Source: Streptomyces sp. WMMC940
Lineage (GTDB): Bacteria; Actinomycetota; Actinomycetes; Streptomycetales; Streptomycetaceae
Direction of reading: 5' to 3'
Assembly: GCF_027460265.1 (NCBI RefSeq)
Contig: NZ_JAPZBC010000001.1
Location: 1,887,501 to 1,951,500, forward strand
DNA: 64,000 nucleotides
The notes under the pieces were generated by a model. The model saw nothing but the letters and a program-made list of their open reading frames with translations. It did no database searches and was not told the DNA's origin. Within the stretch, counting starts at the first letter, position 1. The number at the start of each line of letters is the position of its first letter. The translations under genes were made by a program, and so were the position numbers. Below are positions 47,070 to 57,723 of the stretch, one piece after another.

Positions 47070-50000
47070 TTACGCAGGTCTAAGACTGCCATGCCCGCGG
47101 AGCGCCGTCGGCATCGGCACCTGGCTGCTCAACGCCTCCAGCGTCCGGCGTGTGCTGGGTCCGATCACCACCGCCCACTCCTGCGGCGCCGCGGCCTGCC
47201 ACGTCACCACCTCGGTGGCGAATCCGGGCACCTGGCGGGCCAGCTCGACCAGTCGGCGGTCGAAGCGGTTCGCGCCCTCCGGAGTGCGCACGAGGAGGAG
47301 GCCGACACGATGGACCAGTTCGCGGACACGGGGACCCGCCGGCCGCCTTCCCGGCGCGCACACGGCTGCCTGGAGCAGGGTGTCCAGGACCTCCGGGTCC
47401 CCGCCCGCGTACCGCTCGTGCTCCAGGAGGACGTCCAGCAGCTCGGTGCGCAACGGCTCGCCGGCAGGGCCTCCCGGTGTCCCGAGCACGGCGGCGACCG
47501 CGCACCGTACCTGCACGGGGCGGCCGCGCAGCAGGTCCACGACGAGCGGCAGGAGCACGGCTCGCGCCGACGCGCCCTGCCGCAGCCTGAGCCCGACGAA
47601 GGCCGCCGCGTCCGGGGCGCCGGCGGGCCGCAGGCCCACGTACTCGCTCACCAGCCCGGCGGCACGGCGGGCCAGCGCGGGCGTGCCGAGTCCCGCGAGA
47701 GCCCGCAGCACATCGCCCGCCCCGTCGCCCGGTCGGCGCAGTGCCGCGCGGAAGGCGGCGAACACCGGCTCGGGGTGGGTCGTTGCCGCACTGACGAGAA
47801 CGTCTGCGGGGACTCCCGGGTCGTGGTCGCGATACGCCTCCAGTGCCCGCGCGAGGTAGCAGGGCCGGCTGCGCGGGTCGCGGACGAGGACGGCCAGCGC
47901 CGCGCCGTGCAGAGCGGTGTCGGCGGGCCGGGCGAGCAGCGCGAGCGCCGCGTATCTGAGCAGGTCCCGGTCGCCCTCGCCGGTGACGTGGGCCGCCACC
48001 ACGGCGGCGTAGGTGGCCGCGGCGAGCCGGCGTGCCGGGCGGGTGTCGTCGTGGGCCCAGCGGTCGACGGCCCGGCAGACGGCGGACGGCTCGTCCTCGG
48101 CGAGCGCGGCCAGAAGCTCCCGGGCACGGGGGTGCACGGTACTGACGAGCGCCTCGCAGAGATCGTCGACGGCCCGCCCGCGGTGGGTGTGGAGGAGCGC
48201 CTGGGCCGCCGCGGCGACGGTGGGCCTGATGGCGGCGCCGGGCGCGGCGGGCAGCGGCCGGTCGTCGGTGAACCACCGGCAGAGCAGCGGCTGGACGGCT
48301 CGCGGCGAACGGGCCAGGCGTTCGGCGACCGCGTCCAGATAGCGGGGCGGCCGGGCGGCGACGGGTTCCCCGTGCCGTCGGCCGCCGGCAGCGGGACGGG
48401 TGCCGTTCGGCGCGCCGGCCGGGCCGGCACCCAGCACCTCGCCCACCCCCACCCCTAGATCGCCCCGCGGCGAACCGGCCGGGCCCGCACCCCCGGGCAG
48501 CGCGCCGGCCGGGCCGGCGTCCGGGTGACCCGACGACGCGCCGTCCATCGGGGCAGCGGTGCCCTTCAGCGCGCCGCCCCGGCCGGTCCCGGCGCGCTCC
48601 GGGGGCCCGTCGGCCGGGACGAGACGGCGCAGCAGGTCGATGCGTTCGTCCTCGCCGATGTGCAGCGCCTGCCAGAACGAGGGGCCGAACTCGCCGAGTC
48701 CGGCCGGACGGCGCGAGCCGCCCGGCCGCAGCGAGCGCCGGGTGATGCGGTCCGCCAGGGTGCGCAGCACACCGAGGTACCGGCGGGCATGCGGCACGCG
48801 CAGCAACGTCTCCCGGAGCAGTCCGGCGGCCCACCAGCGGACCTCCGCACCCGGCCCGAACCCCGGGTCGGTCCTGCCGTCGGAGCCGCCGGGTCCGTCG
48901 AGCGCGCCCAGGTTCGCCGACACGCCGGATCCCGACGAGCCGTCCAGCCCGTCGAGGACGTCGACCAGCGCCGAGAGCCGCGGTGCCAGTGCGGGCTCCC
49001 CGGATCGGCGGTCCAGCAGCAACAGGGCCTGGACGACCGTGCCCTTCCGGTGCCGGGGCAGGGCCGGTGCGCCCTCGTCCGAGGCGGCGGGGTCCGTGCG
49101 GCGCAGCAGCGGATGCAGGACCGTGTCCACGTCGAGGTGCGCCGCCTGCAGCCACTCGGCGACTTCCTCGTGGGCGAAGCGGTAGCCGCCGCCGGCGGGC
49201 ACCAGCAGTCCCGTGGCGAGCACCGCGGACGCCCAGCCCGTACGCCAGGGGAAGAGGTCCCCGAAGGTCTCCCGGTCGAGTCCGCCCTCCCCCCGGCCGA
49301 GACAGTGCCGCGCGGCCTCGTGTACCCGCCCGGCCACCCGGGCCGCCAGCCGGCGCACCGCGGCCGCGTCCGGCTCCGTCCCCGCGGCCCCGGCGATCCG
49401 GGTCGCGGCCCGCAGGCACATCAGGTCCGTGTGTGCCGAGAGGACGTCCTCGCGCGACGGCTGCCCCGGAACGTCGCCGGGCAGTGCTTCCCGCACCTCC
49501 GCGAGCAGCGTCAGGGCCAGCGGATGGCGGGCGTCCGCGGCCGCCGGCGCAGCGGCCGGGAGTCCGAGGCGCGTCCTTGCCCGCTCGGCCTCCCGCTCGG
49601 TCAGCGGGCCGAGGTGCAGGGCGGGCCGTCGCATGTCGGCCGCCGGGTACAGCGGGGCCGTCCGTTCCCAGTACTCGGGCCGGGAGGCGAGGACGAGCCG
49701 TACGCCGTGCCCGCGCAGCCATCGCGTCGTCTCCGCCGTCCAGTCGGGGAGCCGGGCGGCCAGGGCGGCGGGCATCTCCTCGGGGCCGTCGAGGAGGACG
49801 AAGAGCGGCCGGCCGGCCTCCCGGGCGACCCGTGCCACATGGTCCGGTGCGGCCTCGGCGCCGGCCGCGGGAACCGCCCAGGGGCCGCTGCGATGGGCCG
49901 TGACACCGGCGACGACCCGGCCGGAGCGCGCGAGCGCGCGGGCCACGGCGTCCGCAAGGCCGCGGTCGTCCGCCGACAGGTCGGCACCGCGCAGCCAGAT

Positions 50001-50870
50001 CGAGACGGCCGGTTCCGTTCCGTGGGCGCGACGGGTGGCGAGCGCGGCGAGTTCGGTGGTCCGCCCGCTGCCGGGGGCGCCGGTCAGGGCGAGGACGAGC
50101 GTCGGGGACTCCTCGAACTCGGCGAACTCCCTCACCACGTGGGGGCGTTCGACCGGTTCGGACCGGGCGTCTCCGGCACGGACCGGGCGGGCGGGGCCGA
50201 GCGACACGGCGGCGAGCCGCCGGGCGCCGGCGAGATTGAGATCGGCCCCGAACCCGGCGACGGTCCGGGCGTTGTGCCGCAGCAGCGCGGCGAGCGGCCC
50301 GGCGGGGTCGCTCGCGGCGGCCGTGCGCAGGGGTACGGCGAGTCCCGCCACGGGGTGTCCCGTGGCGGGTGCGGTACCCGCGAGGACGGCCACGACGGAG
50401 CCGGTCCGGGTGTCCACCACCGGTCCGCCCGTGGCCGTACCGCCGGGGCCCAGGGCGTCGCTTCCCTCGGTGCCGACGGCCAATTCGAGTACGCCGTCGA
50501 GCCGGTGCGCACGGCCTGCCACCGTGTACGTGGCCGGGATCTCCCCGAGGACGCGCGCCTCGCGCCAGCCGCCGGCCGGAATGCGCACATACGTCCCGTC
50601 CTCGAGCCGGTCGCGGACGGCGACGGGCAGGGGTCTCAGGCCGAGCCCCGTGGTACGGACGAGTGCGAGATCCGCTTCGGGAAGGAGCGTGACGCCCTCG
50701 GCGACCCCGGTTCCGCCGCCGGGCACGCGCAGCACGATCCGGTCGAGTCCTTCGACGGCCTCATGGCTGGTGACGACCGTGCCCCGGTCGTCCACGGCGA
50801 AGCCGGTCCCGCACGGCCGGCCCGCCGGATCACAGATGCGCACCAGCGTCGCCAGGTCCCCGCGTCCCAT
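47070..50870 (-). CDS. Trypsin-like domain fused to NACHT-like NTPase and helical repeats
   Basis: 1266 residues. The N-terminal trypsin-like domain (1-190) has GTGF, the His36 motif (VVTSHEAVE) and Asp67, but the serine motif GxSGGP reads TATGGP (Thr147 replaces Ser). Then comes a STAND/NACHT-like NTPase: P-loop GAPGSGRTT (264-272; Arg for the usual Lys) and Walker B VLLDGPEE (Asp361). A winged-helix-like part and about 600 residues of Ala/Leu-rich, HEAT-like helices follow, interrupted by a Gly/Pro-rich stretch near 780-860. Without a signal peptide it should be cytosolic. Its function is unknown; similar architectures occur in signalling and antiphage STAND proteins. The ribosome site is weak. 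Confidence 0.85.
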   Translation of the reverse strand: MGRGDLATLVRICDPAGRPCGTGFAVDDRGTVVTSHEAVEGLDRIVLRVPGGGTGVAEGVTLLPEADLALVRTTGLGLRPLPVAVRDRLEDGTYVRIPAGGWREARVLGEIPATYTVAGRAHRLDGVLELAVGTEGSDALGPGGTATGGPVVDTRTGSVVAVLAGTAPATGHPVAGLAVPLRTAAASDPAGPLAALLRHNARTVAGFGADLNLAGARRLAAVSLGPARPVRAGDARSEPVERPHVVREFAEFEESPTLVLALTGAPGSGRTTELAALATRRAHGTEPAVSIWLRGADLSADDRGLADAVARALARSGRVVAGVTAHRSGPWAVPAAGAEAAPDHVARVAREAGRPLFVLLDGPEEMPAALAARLPDWTAETTRWLRGHGVRLVLASRPEYWERTAPLYPAADMRRPALHLGPLTEREAERARTRLGLPAAAPAAADARHPLALTLLAEVREALPGDVPGQPSREDVLSAHTDLMCLRAATRIAGAAGTEPDAAAVRRLAARVAGRVHEAARHCLGRGEGGLDRETFGDLFPWRTGWASAVLATGLLVPAGGGYRFAHEEVAEWLQAAHLDVDTVLHPLLRRTDPAASDEGAPALPRHRKGTVVQALLLLDRRSGEPALAPRLSALVDVLDGLDGSSGSGVSANLGALDGPGGSDGRTDPGFGPGAEVRWWAAGLLRETLLRVPHARRYLGVLRTLADRITRRSLRPGGSRRPAGLGEFGPSFWQALHIGEDERIDLLRRLVPADGPPERAGTGRGGALKGTAAPMDGASSGHPDAGPAGALPGGAGPAGSPRGDLGVGVGEVLGAGPAGAPNGTRPAAGGRRHGEPVAARPPRYLDAVAERLARSPRAVQPLLCRWFTDDRPLPAAPGAAIRPTVAAAAQALLHTHRGRAVDDLCEALVSTVHPRARELLAALAEDEPSAVCRAVDRWAHDDTRPARRLAAATYAAVVAAHVTGEGDRDLLRYAALALLARPADTALHGAALAVLVRDPRSRPCYLARALEAYRDHDPGVPADVLVSAATTHPEPVFAAFRAALRRPGDGAGDVLRALAGLGTPALARRAAGLVSEYVGLRPAGAPDAAAFVGLRLRQGASARAVLLPLVVDLLRGRPVQVRCAVAAVLGTPGGPAGEPLRTELLDVLLEHERYAGGDPEVLDTLLQAAVCAPGRRPAGPRVRELVHRVGLLLVRTPEGANRFDRRLVELARQVPGFATEVVTWQAAAPQEWAVVIGPSTRRTLEALSSQVPMPTALRGHGSLRPA

Positions 50871-51012
50871 GGTTCCGACGGTAGGCCGGTGTTGATCACC
50901 GGGAGAAGGCCACCGGACGAACGCGCCCCCGAGTGCACCCCCGATGCACTCCGAGCGCCTGCCCGTTGGGGTGAATCCCCGCTGCGGGACGGATAGACAC
51001 CCTCCGAGGGGG

Positions 51013-51049
51013 ATCGTGGAGCGGGCAGGGGCCCTGCCCGCTCCACGAT
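51013..51049 (-). terminator. Perfect 18-bp hairpin, terminator of the truB operon
   Basis: 51013-51030 is the exact reverse complement of 51032-51049, with a single base between the arms. It lies 34 bases past the truB stop. It implies the protease/NACHT-like gene downstream has its own promoter. Confidence 0.85.
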
Positions 51050-51082
51050 GGACGTCCCTGCGGCCCGGAGGGGTACCGGCCG

Positions 51083-52012
51083 TCAGCCGAAGACCGCGAG
51101 GCTCTTCGCCTTGCCGCGTTGCTGCTCGACCAGGGCCAGGAACCGTTCCTCGGGTCCGAAGACGGCGACCGGACCCCGCGTGGGGTACTCCGGCATGTCG
51201 AGGCGTACGCCGTTGAGCAGCAGCCGGGCTCGTTCGGCGTCGACGTCCCAGCGCGGGAACGCCGCCGCGGCGGCCTCGCCGATCGGCATGACCGTCAGCT
51301 CCTCCTGGAGCTGGTCGAGCGTCCTGGCCGCGTCGAGCTTGTACGGACCGACGCGGGTGCGGCGTAGCGCGGTCAGATGTCCCCCGACGCCGAGCCCGGC
51401 GCCGAGGTCGCGGGCGAGGGCCCTGACGTAGGTGCCGGAGGAGCAGACCACCGAGACGACGAGGTCGGTCACCGGGGTGCCGTCCTCGGCGACGGCCTCG
51501 CGGACGTCGTGGACGGTGAACTGCGAGACCGTGACCGGACGTGCGGGGATGTCGAACTCCTCGCCGCCGCGCACCCGCGCGTAGGACCGCTTGCCGTCGA
51601 TCTTGATGGCGCTGACCTTCGACGGCACCTGCATGATGTCGCCGGTCAGTTCGGCGACCTGGGCGTCGATGGCGTCCCGGGCGATGCCCGAGGCGACGGT
51701 GGACGAGGTGACCTCGCCCTCCGCGTCGTCGGTGACGGTGTTCTGGCCGAGCCGGATCGTCCCGAGGTACTCCTTCTCGGTGAGTGCCAGATGGCCGAGC
51801 AGCTTGGTGGCCTTCTGGACGCCCAGGACGAGCACGCCGGTCGCCATCGGGTCCAGTGTGCCCGCGTGCCCGACCCGGCGGGTGCGCGCGATGCCGCGCA
51901 TCTTGGCGACGACGTCGTGGGAGGTGAAGCCGGCCGGCTTGTCGACGATGACGAGGCCGTCGCGGGTGGCGCTCCCGGTGGCGGCGGGGGCGGTGTCGCT
52001 GTGCTGGCTCAT
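51083..52012 (-). CDS. truB: tRNA pseudouridine(55) synthase
   Basis: 309 residues. It makes pseudouridine at position 55 in the T-loop of tRNAs. The catalytic Asp lies in [14 protein letters not shown]. The KxxGxxSHDVV start ([14 protein letters not shown]) and the [15 protein letters not shown] motif are present. The ATG overlaps the rbfA stop (ATGA). The frame is open far upstream but that part overlaps rbfA and is not used. Confidence 0.96.
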   Translation of the reverse strand: MSQHSDTAPAATGSATRDGLVIVDKPAGFTSHDVVAKMRGIARTRRVGHAGTLDPMATGVLVLGVQKATKLLGHLALTEKEYLGTIRLGQNTVTDDAEGEVTSSTVASGIARDAIDAQVAELTGDIMQVPSKVSAIKIDGKRSYARVRGGEEFDIPARPVTVSQFTVHDVREAVAEDGTPVTDLVVSVVCSSGTYVRALARDLGAGLGVGGHLTALRRTRVGPYKLDAARTLDQLQEELTVMPIGEAAAAAFPRWDVDAERARLLLNGVRLDMPEYPTRGPVAVFGPEERFLALVEQQRGKAKSLAVFG

Positions 52013-52461
52013 TCGGAGGCCGCGTCCTCGTCCCTGTCCTCGTCCTCCGGCTTGCGGTAGGGGTCGGCCTCGCCCGCGTAGGTCTTGCCCGTGGACGCCT
52101 GGCGGACCTCCGCGTCCTTGGCCCGTGCCTTGTCGAGCAGATCGTCGATGGTCCGGGCGTTGTCCGGGAGGGCGTCCGGGACGAACGTCAGGCTCGGCGT
52201 GAAACGGACACCGGTCTGCCGGCCCACCTCGGACCTCAGGATGCCCTTGGCGGACTCCAGCGCCGCGGCGGACGCCGCTCGCTCCTCGTCGTCCCCGTAC
52301 ACCGTGTAGAAGACCGTGGCCTCCCGCAGGTCGCCGGTGACCCGGGCGTCCGTGATCGTGACGAAGCCCAGCCGCGGATCCTTGATTCGCCGGTCCAGGG
52401 TCTCCGCGACCACGACCTGGATGCGATCGGCCAGCTTGCGGGCCCGCGCGTTGTCGGCCAC
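52009..52461 (-). CDS. rbfA: 30S ribosome-binding factor RbfA
   Basis: 150 residues, a KH-type fold with [16 protein letters not shown] at the start, [24 protein letters not shown] and the conserved [21 protein letters not shown] segment. It helps late 16S 5'-end maturation. GTG at 52461 with GGAG eight bases upstream. It carries an extended acidic tail after about residue 110. Confidence 0.95.
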   Translation of the reverse strand: MADNARARKLADRIQVVVAETLDRRIKDPRLGFVTITDARVTGDLREATVFYTVYGDDEERAASAAALESAKGILRSEVGRQTGVRFTPSLTFVPDALPDNARTIDDLLDKARAKDAEVRQASTGKTYAGEADPYRKPEDEDRDEDAASE

Positions 52462-52518
52462 CGGTCCTTCTCCTCTTTCGTGCGGTGGTCCGGGGGTCAC
52501 CCCCCGGACGGTGCAGTC

Positions 52519-52812
52519 TCAATCATCGTCGCCGTGCAGCCGCCGTCGCACCGACAGCAGCTCCACTTCGGGCCGGGCGGCGACAAGGCGCTCGCACCGG
52601 TCCAGTACGTCTGTGAGGTGTCCCGGGTCACCGGACACCGCCGCGAGGCCGATCTCGGCCCTGCGGTGCAGGTTCTGTCCGCCCACCTCGGCCACGGCCA
52701 CCGCGTACTTGCGCTGGAGCTCGGCCACGATCGGGCGGACGACGGAGCGTTTCTCCTTCAACGAACGAACGTCGCCGAGGAGCAGGTCGAAGGACAGCGT
52801 CCCCACAAACAT
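52519..52812 (-). CDS. DUF503 family protein (YlxP-like)
   Basis: 97 residues. The DUF503 pattern is clear (FVGTLSFDLLLGDVRSLKEKR, then VAVAEVGGQNLHRRAEIGLAAVSGD). In many Gram-positives this small protein is encoded between infB and rbfA, as here; a role in ribosome biogenesis has been proposed from that context. The ribosome site is weak. Confidence 0.92.
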   Translation of the reverse strand: MFVGTLSFDLLLGDVRSLKEKRSVVRPIVAELQRKYAVAVAEVGGQNLHRRAEIGLAAVSGDPGHLTDVLDRCERLVAARPEVELLSVRRRLHGDDD

Positions 52813-52898
52813 GTATGTCCGGATGTCCCGCCGGTACGGGTTCGGTCTGTGCCCTGCCCGCTCTTGGCAGGTACATCAAGAACCGTACACGCACGGCC

Positions 52899-52937
52899 GG
52901 GGCCGATCGACGGGATTACCTCCCGCCGACCGGCCCC
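52899..52937 (-). terminator. Hairpin between infB and the DUF503 gene
   Basis: A 16-bp stem (52899-52914 with 52922-52937) has two positions that become G-U pairs in the RNA. It starts about 30 bases past the infB stop. It may partly terminate or act as a processing site, since the downstream genes belong to the same block. Confidence 0.6.
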
Positions 52938-52969
52938 GAGCACCGGTGTGCGTGTCAGCCCGCGCTGTG

Positions 52970-55900
52970 TCAGCCGCGGGGCTTCTCGCGCATCTCGTAC
53001 GTCGCGATGACGTCGTCGACCTTGATGTCGTTGAAGTTTCCGAGGTTGATACCGCCCTCGAAGCCTTCGCGGATCTCGGTGACGTCGTCCTTGAAGCGAC
53101 GCAGACCCTCGATGTTGAGGTTCTCCGCGACGACCTTGCCGTCGCGGATGAGGCGCGCCTTGGTGTTGCGCCGGACCTCGCCGGAGCGGATGAGGACACC
53201 CGCGATGTTGCCCAGCTTGGACGAGCGGAAGACCTCGCGGATCTCCGCCGTGCCGAGCTCGACCTCTTCGTACTCCGGCTTGAGCATGCCCTTGAGGGCC
53301 GCCTCGATCTCCTCGATCGCCTGGTAGATGACCGAGTAGTAGCGGACGTCCACGCCCTCGCGCTCGGCCATCTGCGTGGCACGCCCGGCGGCGCGCACGT
53401 TGAAGCCGATCACGATGGCGTCGGAGCCGGTCGCCAGGTCGATGTCCGACTCGGTGACCGCACCGACACCGCGGTGCAGCACGCGGATGTCGACCTCTTC
53501 GCCGACGTCCAGCTGGAGCAGCGAGGACTCGAGGGCCTCGACCGAACCGGAAGCGTCGCCCTTGATGATGAGGTTGAGCTGCTGGACCTCGCCCGCCTTG
53601 AGCACCTTGTCGAGGTCCTCGAGGGACACCCGGCGGGTGCGCTTGGCGAACGCGGCGTTGCGCTCACGGGCGGCACGCTTCTCGGCGATCTGACGGGCCG
53701 TACGGTCCTCGTCGACGACCAGGAAGTTGTCGCCGGCGCCCGGGACGTTGGTGAGACCCAGGACGAGGACGGGAGTCGACGGGGTCGCCTCCTCCACGTT
53801 GTTGCCCTTGTCGTCGAGCATCGCGCGGACACGGCCGTACGCGTCGCCGACGACCATCGTGTCGCCGATGCGCAGGGTGCCGCGCTGGACCAGGACGGTC
53901 GAGACGGCACCGCGGCCGCGGTCGAGGTGGGACTCGATCGCGATGCCCTGCGCGTCCTGCTCCGGGTTGGCCCGCAGGTCCAGGGCGGCGTCCGCCGTCA
54001 GGACCACGGCCTCCAGCAGGTTCTCGATGTTCAGACCCTGCTTGGCGGAGATGTCGACGAACATGGTGTCGCCGCCGTACTCCTCGGCCACCAGTCCGTA
54101 CTCGGTCAGCTGACCGCGCACCTTCGTCGGGTCCGCGCCCTCGACGTCGATCTTGTTGACCGCGACCACGATCGGCACGTCGGCCGCCTTGGCGTGGTTC
54201 AGCGCCTCGATCGTCTGGGGCATCACACCGTCGTTGGCCGCCACCACGAGGATCGCGATGTCGGTCGACTTCGCACCGCGGGCACGCATGGCGGTGAACG
54301 CCTCGTGTCCCGGGGTGTCGATGAAGGTGATGCGACGCTCTTCCTCGTTGACCTCGGTGGAGACCTGGTACGCACCGATGTGCTGCGTGATACCGCCGGC
54401 CTCGCCCGCGACGACGTTCGTCTTGCGGATGGCGTCCAGCAGTCGGGTCTTGCCGTGGTCGACGTGACCCATCACGGTCACCACCGGCGGACGCGCGACC
54501 AGGAACTCCTCGCCGCCCTCGTCCTCGCCGAACTCGATGTCGAAGGACTCGAGCAGCTCGCGGTCCTCCTCCTCCGGGCTGACGATCTGAACCGTGTAGT
54601 TCATCTCGCCGGCGAGGATCTGGAGGGTCTCGTCGGAGACGGACTGCGTGGCCGTGACCATCTCGCCGAGGTTCATCATCACGGCGACGAGCGACGCCGG
54701 GTTGGCGTTGATCTTCTCCGCGAAGTCGGTGAGGGAGGCACCGCGCGACAGACGGACGGTCTCGCCGTTGCCGCGGGGCAGCATCACACCGCCGACCGAC
54801 GGGGCCTGCATGGCCTCGTACTCCTGGCGCCTCTGCCGCTTCGACTTGCGGCCGCGACGGGCCGGACCGCCGGGACGGCCGAAGGCTCCCTGCGTGCCAC
54901 CGCGGCCGCCGGGGCCACCCGGACGTCCGCCGAAGCCGGGACGACCGCCGCCGCCACCGAAGCCGCCACCGCCGCCACCGGGACGCGGGCCGCCGAAGCC
55001 GCCGCCGCCACCGGGACGACCGCCGCCGCCACCGCCACCACCGGGACGACCGGCGAAGCCGGGACGTCCCGCACCGCCGCCGCCACCGGGACGGCCGCCG
55101 GGACCACCGGGGCCACGGCCGCCGGGACCGGGACGCGGGCCGGCGGCGGGCCGCTGCGGCATCATGCCCGGGTTGGGACGGTTGCCACCGGGGCCGCCGC
55201 CGGGGCCGCCGGCTCCGCGCGGAGCCTGCGGACGCGGCATGCCACCCGGGGTGGGACGGGAACCACCGGGAGCCTGCGGACGGGGACCGCCCTGGCCGGC
55301 GCCCTGCGGACGCGGGCCACCGGGGGCGCCCTGACCGCCGGGCCGCGGAGCACCGCCCGGACGGGGCGCCTGCGGGCGCGCCATACCGGTCGAGCCACCG
55401 GAGGTGAAGGGGTTGTTGCCCGGACGCGGGCCCGCGGGACGGGCACCGGGACGCGGGGCCTGGCGCTCGCCACCGGAGCGCGGGGCACTGGGACGGGAAC
55501 CGCCGCCCTGGCCCTGGCCGGGACGGGCGGCCGGACGCGGGCCGGGAGTGGCACCGGGCCGGGGACCGGCAGCCGGGGCGGCCGGGGGCGCGGTGAACTC
55601 CGGCGCGGCCGGAGCGGCCGGAGCCGGCTTCGGGGCCGCCGCGGGCTTGGGGCCCGGGGTCGGCCGCGGGCCGGGGGTCGGGGCCGCGGGAGCACTCTTG
55701 GGAGCCTCGGCGGCGGCCGGCTTGGGGGCCGGTGCGCCGGGCTTGGGGGCCGGTGCGCCGGGCTTGGGGGCTGCGGGACGCGCCGCCTGCGCCGGGGAGG
55801 GCGCGGCGGGCGTGGGGGCGCCACCCGCGCGGCTTGCCGCTGCGGGGGAGGGCGCGGACTTGCGCGGCGCCGCGGGCTTTCCGGCAGAGCGCTTCGCGGG

Positions 55901-56071
55901 GGCAGCCCCGGAACCCTGCTGGAAAGCATCAGTCAGTTTGCGTACAACCGGCGCCTCGATCGTCGACGACGCCGAACGGACGAATTCACCGAGTTCTTGG
56001 AGCTTGGCCATGACGACCTTGCTCTCCACGCCGAACTCCTTGGCGAGTTCGTATACCCGGACCTTAGCCAC
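52970..56071 (-). CDS. infB: Translation initiation factor IF-2
   Basis: 1033 residues. The N-terminal IF2 domain ([20 protein letters not shown]) is followed by a long Pro/Ala/Gly linker to about residue 420 with GGGGG and RPGG repeats. The GTPase domain has G1 GHVDHGKT (about 535), DTPGHEAF and NKID. Domains II to IV follow. It places initiator tRNA on the 30S subunit. GTG start with AAAGGAG upstream. The long linker is normal for Streptomyces. Confidence 0.97.
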   Translation of the reverse strand: MAKVRVYELAKEFGVESKVVMAKLQELGEFVRSASSTIEAPVVRKLTDAFQQGSGAAPAKRSAGKPAAPRKSAPSPAAASRAGGAPTPAAPSPAQAARPAAPKPGAPAPKPGAPAPKPAAAEAPKSAPAAPTPGPRPTPGPKPAAAPKPAPAAPAAPEFTAPPAAPAAGPRPGATPGPRPAARPGQGQGGGSRPSAPRSGGERQAPRPGARPAGPRPGNNPFTSGGSTGMARPQAPRPGGAPRPGGQGAPGGPRPQGAGQGGPRPQAPGGSRPTPGGMPRPQAPRGAGGPGGGPGGNRPNPGMMPQRPAAGPRPGPGGRGPGGPGGRPGGGGGAGRPGFAGRPGGGGGGGGRPGGGGGFGGPRPGGGGGGFGGGGGRPGFGGRPGGPGGRGGTQGAFGRPGGPARRGRKSKRQRRQEYEAMQAPSVGGVMLPRGNGETVRLSRGASLTDFAEKINANPASLVAVMMNLGEMVTATQSVSDETLQILAGEMNYTVQIVSPEEEDRELLESFDIEFGEDEGGEEFLVARPPVVTVMGHVDHGKTRLLDAIRKTNVVAGEAGGITQHIGAYQVSTEVNEEERRITFIDTPGHEAFTAMRARGAKSTDIAILVVAANDGVMPQTIEALNHAKAADVPIVVAVNKIDVEGADPTKVRGQLTEYGLVAEEYGGDTMFVDISAKQGLNIENLLEAVVLTADAALDLRANPEQDAQGIAIESHLDRGRGAVSTVLVQRGTLRIGDTMVVGDAYGRVRAMLDDKGNNVEEATPSTPVLVLGLTNVPGAGDNFLVVDEDRTARQIAEKRAARERNAAFAKRTRRVSLEDLDKVLKAGEVQQLNLIIKGDASGSVEALESSLLQLDVGEEVDIRVLHRGVGAVTESDIDLATGSDAIVIGFNVRAAGRATQMAEREGVDVRYYSVIYQAIEEIEAALKGMLKPEYEEVELGTAEIREVFRSSKLGNIAGVLIRSGEVRRNTKARLIRDGKVVAENLNIEGLRRFKDDVTEIREGFEGGINLGNFNDIKVDDVIATYEMREKPRG

Positions 56072-56189
56072 TTCGCTCCTTTTAGGTCCGGGTTACCGCC
56101 GGACCGTCGCTACTTCATGGGCGTACTCATCGCGTACTCATCGAGTGCTCATCGCAATCTCGACCTACTTCCGACTCGCGAGGTACCTG

Positions 56190-56211
56190 ACCGCACGGGG
56201 ATCCGTGCGGT
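56190..56211 (-). terminator. Short hairpin after ylxR
   Basis: A 9-bp stem (56190-56198 with 56203-56211) and a 4-base loop lie 15 bases past the ylxR stop, before infB. Three gtactcatcg-like direct repeats at about 56128-56156 follow. It may be an attenuator or processing site in the operon. Confidence 0.5.
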
Positions 56212-56225
56212 GCTGCTCTTTCTTC

Positions 56226-56522
56226 TTACGGTGCTGCCTGCGCCGCCGTCTCCTCGATTTCCCGGCGGACGTCCGCGGTGTCGAGCGGCCCCTGGGCCCT
56301 GAGGGCCCTCGGGAACGCCCGGCGGCGGACCGCCAGGTCGAGACAGACCGAGGCGGGGTGCAGATAAGCACCCCGGCCGGGCAGCGTACCGCGATGATCG
56401 GGGACGCATACGCCCTCGACCGCCACGATGCGCAACAGATCGCGCTTGGCCGCCCGCTCCCGGCACCCCACGCAGGTTCGCTCAGGGCATGCGCGGACAT
56501 GCGTCCGACCAGACACGTCCAA
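56226..56522 (-). CDS. ylxR: YlxR family RNA-binding protein (DUF448)
   Basis: 98 residues. The YlxR signature is clear (PERTCVGCRERAAKRDLLRIV, then GRGAYLHPASVCLDLAVRRRAFPRAL). It lies between nusA and infB as in most Gram-positives. The TTG at 56522 (GGAGG five bases upstream) or the GTG at 56516 is the start. Confidence 0.92.
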   Translation of the reverse strand: MDVSGRTHVRACPERTCVGCRERAAKRDLLRIVAVEGVCVPDHRGTLPGRGAYLHPASVCLDLAVRRRAFPRALRAQGPLDTADVRREIEETAAQAAP

Positions 56523-56725
56523 GTCTACCTCCCCGCACCGACCTCACCCCTTTGGGGCAAGAATCGAACAGTTGATGGCTCAAAACTCTCGGCGATCCCG
56601 CTGTCACGGAACGAGTCTGCGCCCGGATCCATTCCCGGGCACCCCGGGCCGGTGACGGAGCACGACCCGCGCTCCGCCCCGCTCGCCCGGTCCGGACCTG
56701 CTCGCCGGGCCGTCCGGTGGCCGGT

Positions 56726-57721
56726 TCAGCCCTGCTCGGCGGGCTGCTCGGTGTCCGGCCGGATGTCGATCCGCCAGCCGGTGAGCCGTGCGGCGAGGCG
56801 GGCGTTCTGCCCCTCCTTGCCGATGGCCAGTGACAGCTGGTAGTCGGGCACCGTCACCCGCGCGGACCTGGCGCCGAGATCGACGATCTCGACCTTGGAC
56901 ACCCGGGCCGGGGACAGCGCGTTCGCGACCATCTCCGCCGGGTCGTCCGACCAGTCCACGATGTCGATCTTCTCCCCGTGCAGCTCGGCCATGACATTGC
57001 GCACCCGGCCGCCCATCGGGCCGATGCACGCGCCCTTGGCGTTCAGGCCGCTGCGGGTGGACCGCACGGCGATCTTGGTCCGGTGGCCGGCCTCACGGGC
57101 GATGGCCGCGATCTCGACCGAGCCGTCGGCGATCTCCGGCACCTCGAGCGCGAAGAGCTTTTTCACCAGATTGGGGTGGGTCCTCGACAGGGTGACGGAC
57201 GGGCCACGCACTCCCTTCGCCACCCGTACGACGTAGGTGCGCAGCCGCAGGCCGTGCGAGTAGTCCTCGCCCGGCACCTGTTCCTGCACCGGCAGGATGG
57301 CCTCCAGCTTGTCGTCCAGCTTCACCAGCACGTTCTTGGGGTCCTTGCCCTGCTGGACCTGGCCGGCCACGATGTCGCCCTCACGGCGGGCGTACTCGCC
57401 GAAGGTGACGTCGTTCTCGGCGTCGCGCAGCCGCTGCTGGATGACCTGGCGGGCGGTGGACGCCGCGATCCTGCCGAAGTCGTGGGGGGTGTCGTCGAAC
57501 TCTCGGGGCTCCTGGCCCTCGTCGAGTTCCGACGGGTCCTCCTTCGCCCACACCGTCACGTGCCCGGTCTGCCGGTTCAGCTCGACCCGGGCGTGCCGGC
57601 GGCTGCCCTCGGTACGGTGGTACGCGATGAGGAGGGCCGACTCGATGGCGTCGACCAGCAGGTCGAAGGCAATCTCCTTCTCCTGTGCCAAGCCCCTCAG
57701 GAGCTTCACGTCGATGTCCAC
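56726..57721 (-). CDS. nusA: Transcription termination/antitermination factor NusA
   Basis: 331 residues. N-terminal RNA polymerase-binding domain, S1 domain ([21 protein letters not shown]) and two KH domains ([34 protein letters not shown]). The C-terminal acidic repeats of E. coli NusA are absent, as is usual for actinobacteria. GTG start with GAGGAGG upstream. It starts 2 bases after the rimP stop. Confidence 0.96.
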   Translation of the reverse strand: MDIDVKLLRGLAQEKEIAFDLLVDAIESALLIAYHRTEGSRRHARVELNRQTGHVTVWAKEDPSELDEGQEPREFDDTPHDFGRIAASTARQVIQQRLRDAENDVTFGEYARREGDIVAGQVQQGKDPKNVLVKLDDKLEAILPVQEQVPGEDYSHGLRLRTYVVRVAKGVRGPSVTLSRTHPNLVKKLFALEVPEIADGSVEIAAIAREAGHRTKIAVRSTRSGLNAKGACIGPMGGRVRNVMAELHGEKIDIVDWSDDPAEMVANALSPARVSKVEIVDLGARSARVTVPDYQLSLAIGKEGQNARLAARLTGWRIDIRPDTEQPAEQG

Positions 57722-57723
57722 GG

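Noticed and set aside
47080..49722. Overlapping minus-strand frame of about 880 codons within the protease/NACHT-like gene
   Set aside because: Same strand but shifted frame, Arg/Pro/Gly-rich translation, no start signal; the chosen frame contains recognisable motifs throughout.
56126..56158. Three gtactcatcg-like repeats considered as an operator or origin iteron
   Set aside because: Only three short, imperfect copies between ylxR and infB, with no matching regulator or origin genes nearby.
52316..56302. Plus-strand frame of about 1330 codons opposite infB
   Set aside because: Antisense of infB; the repetitive Thr/Gly/Arg part is the complement of the Pro/Ala/Gly linker.
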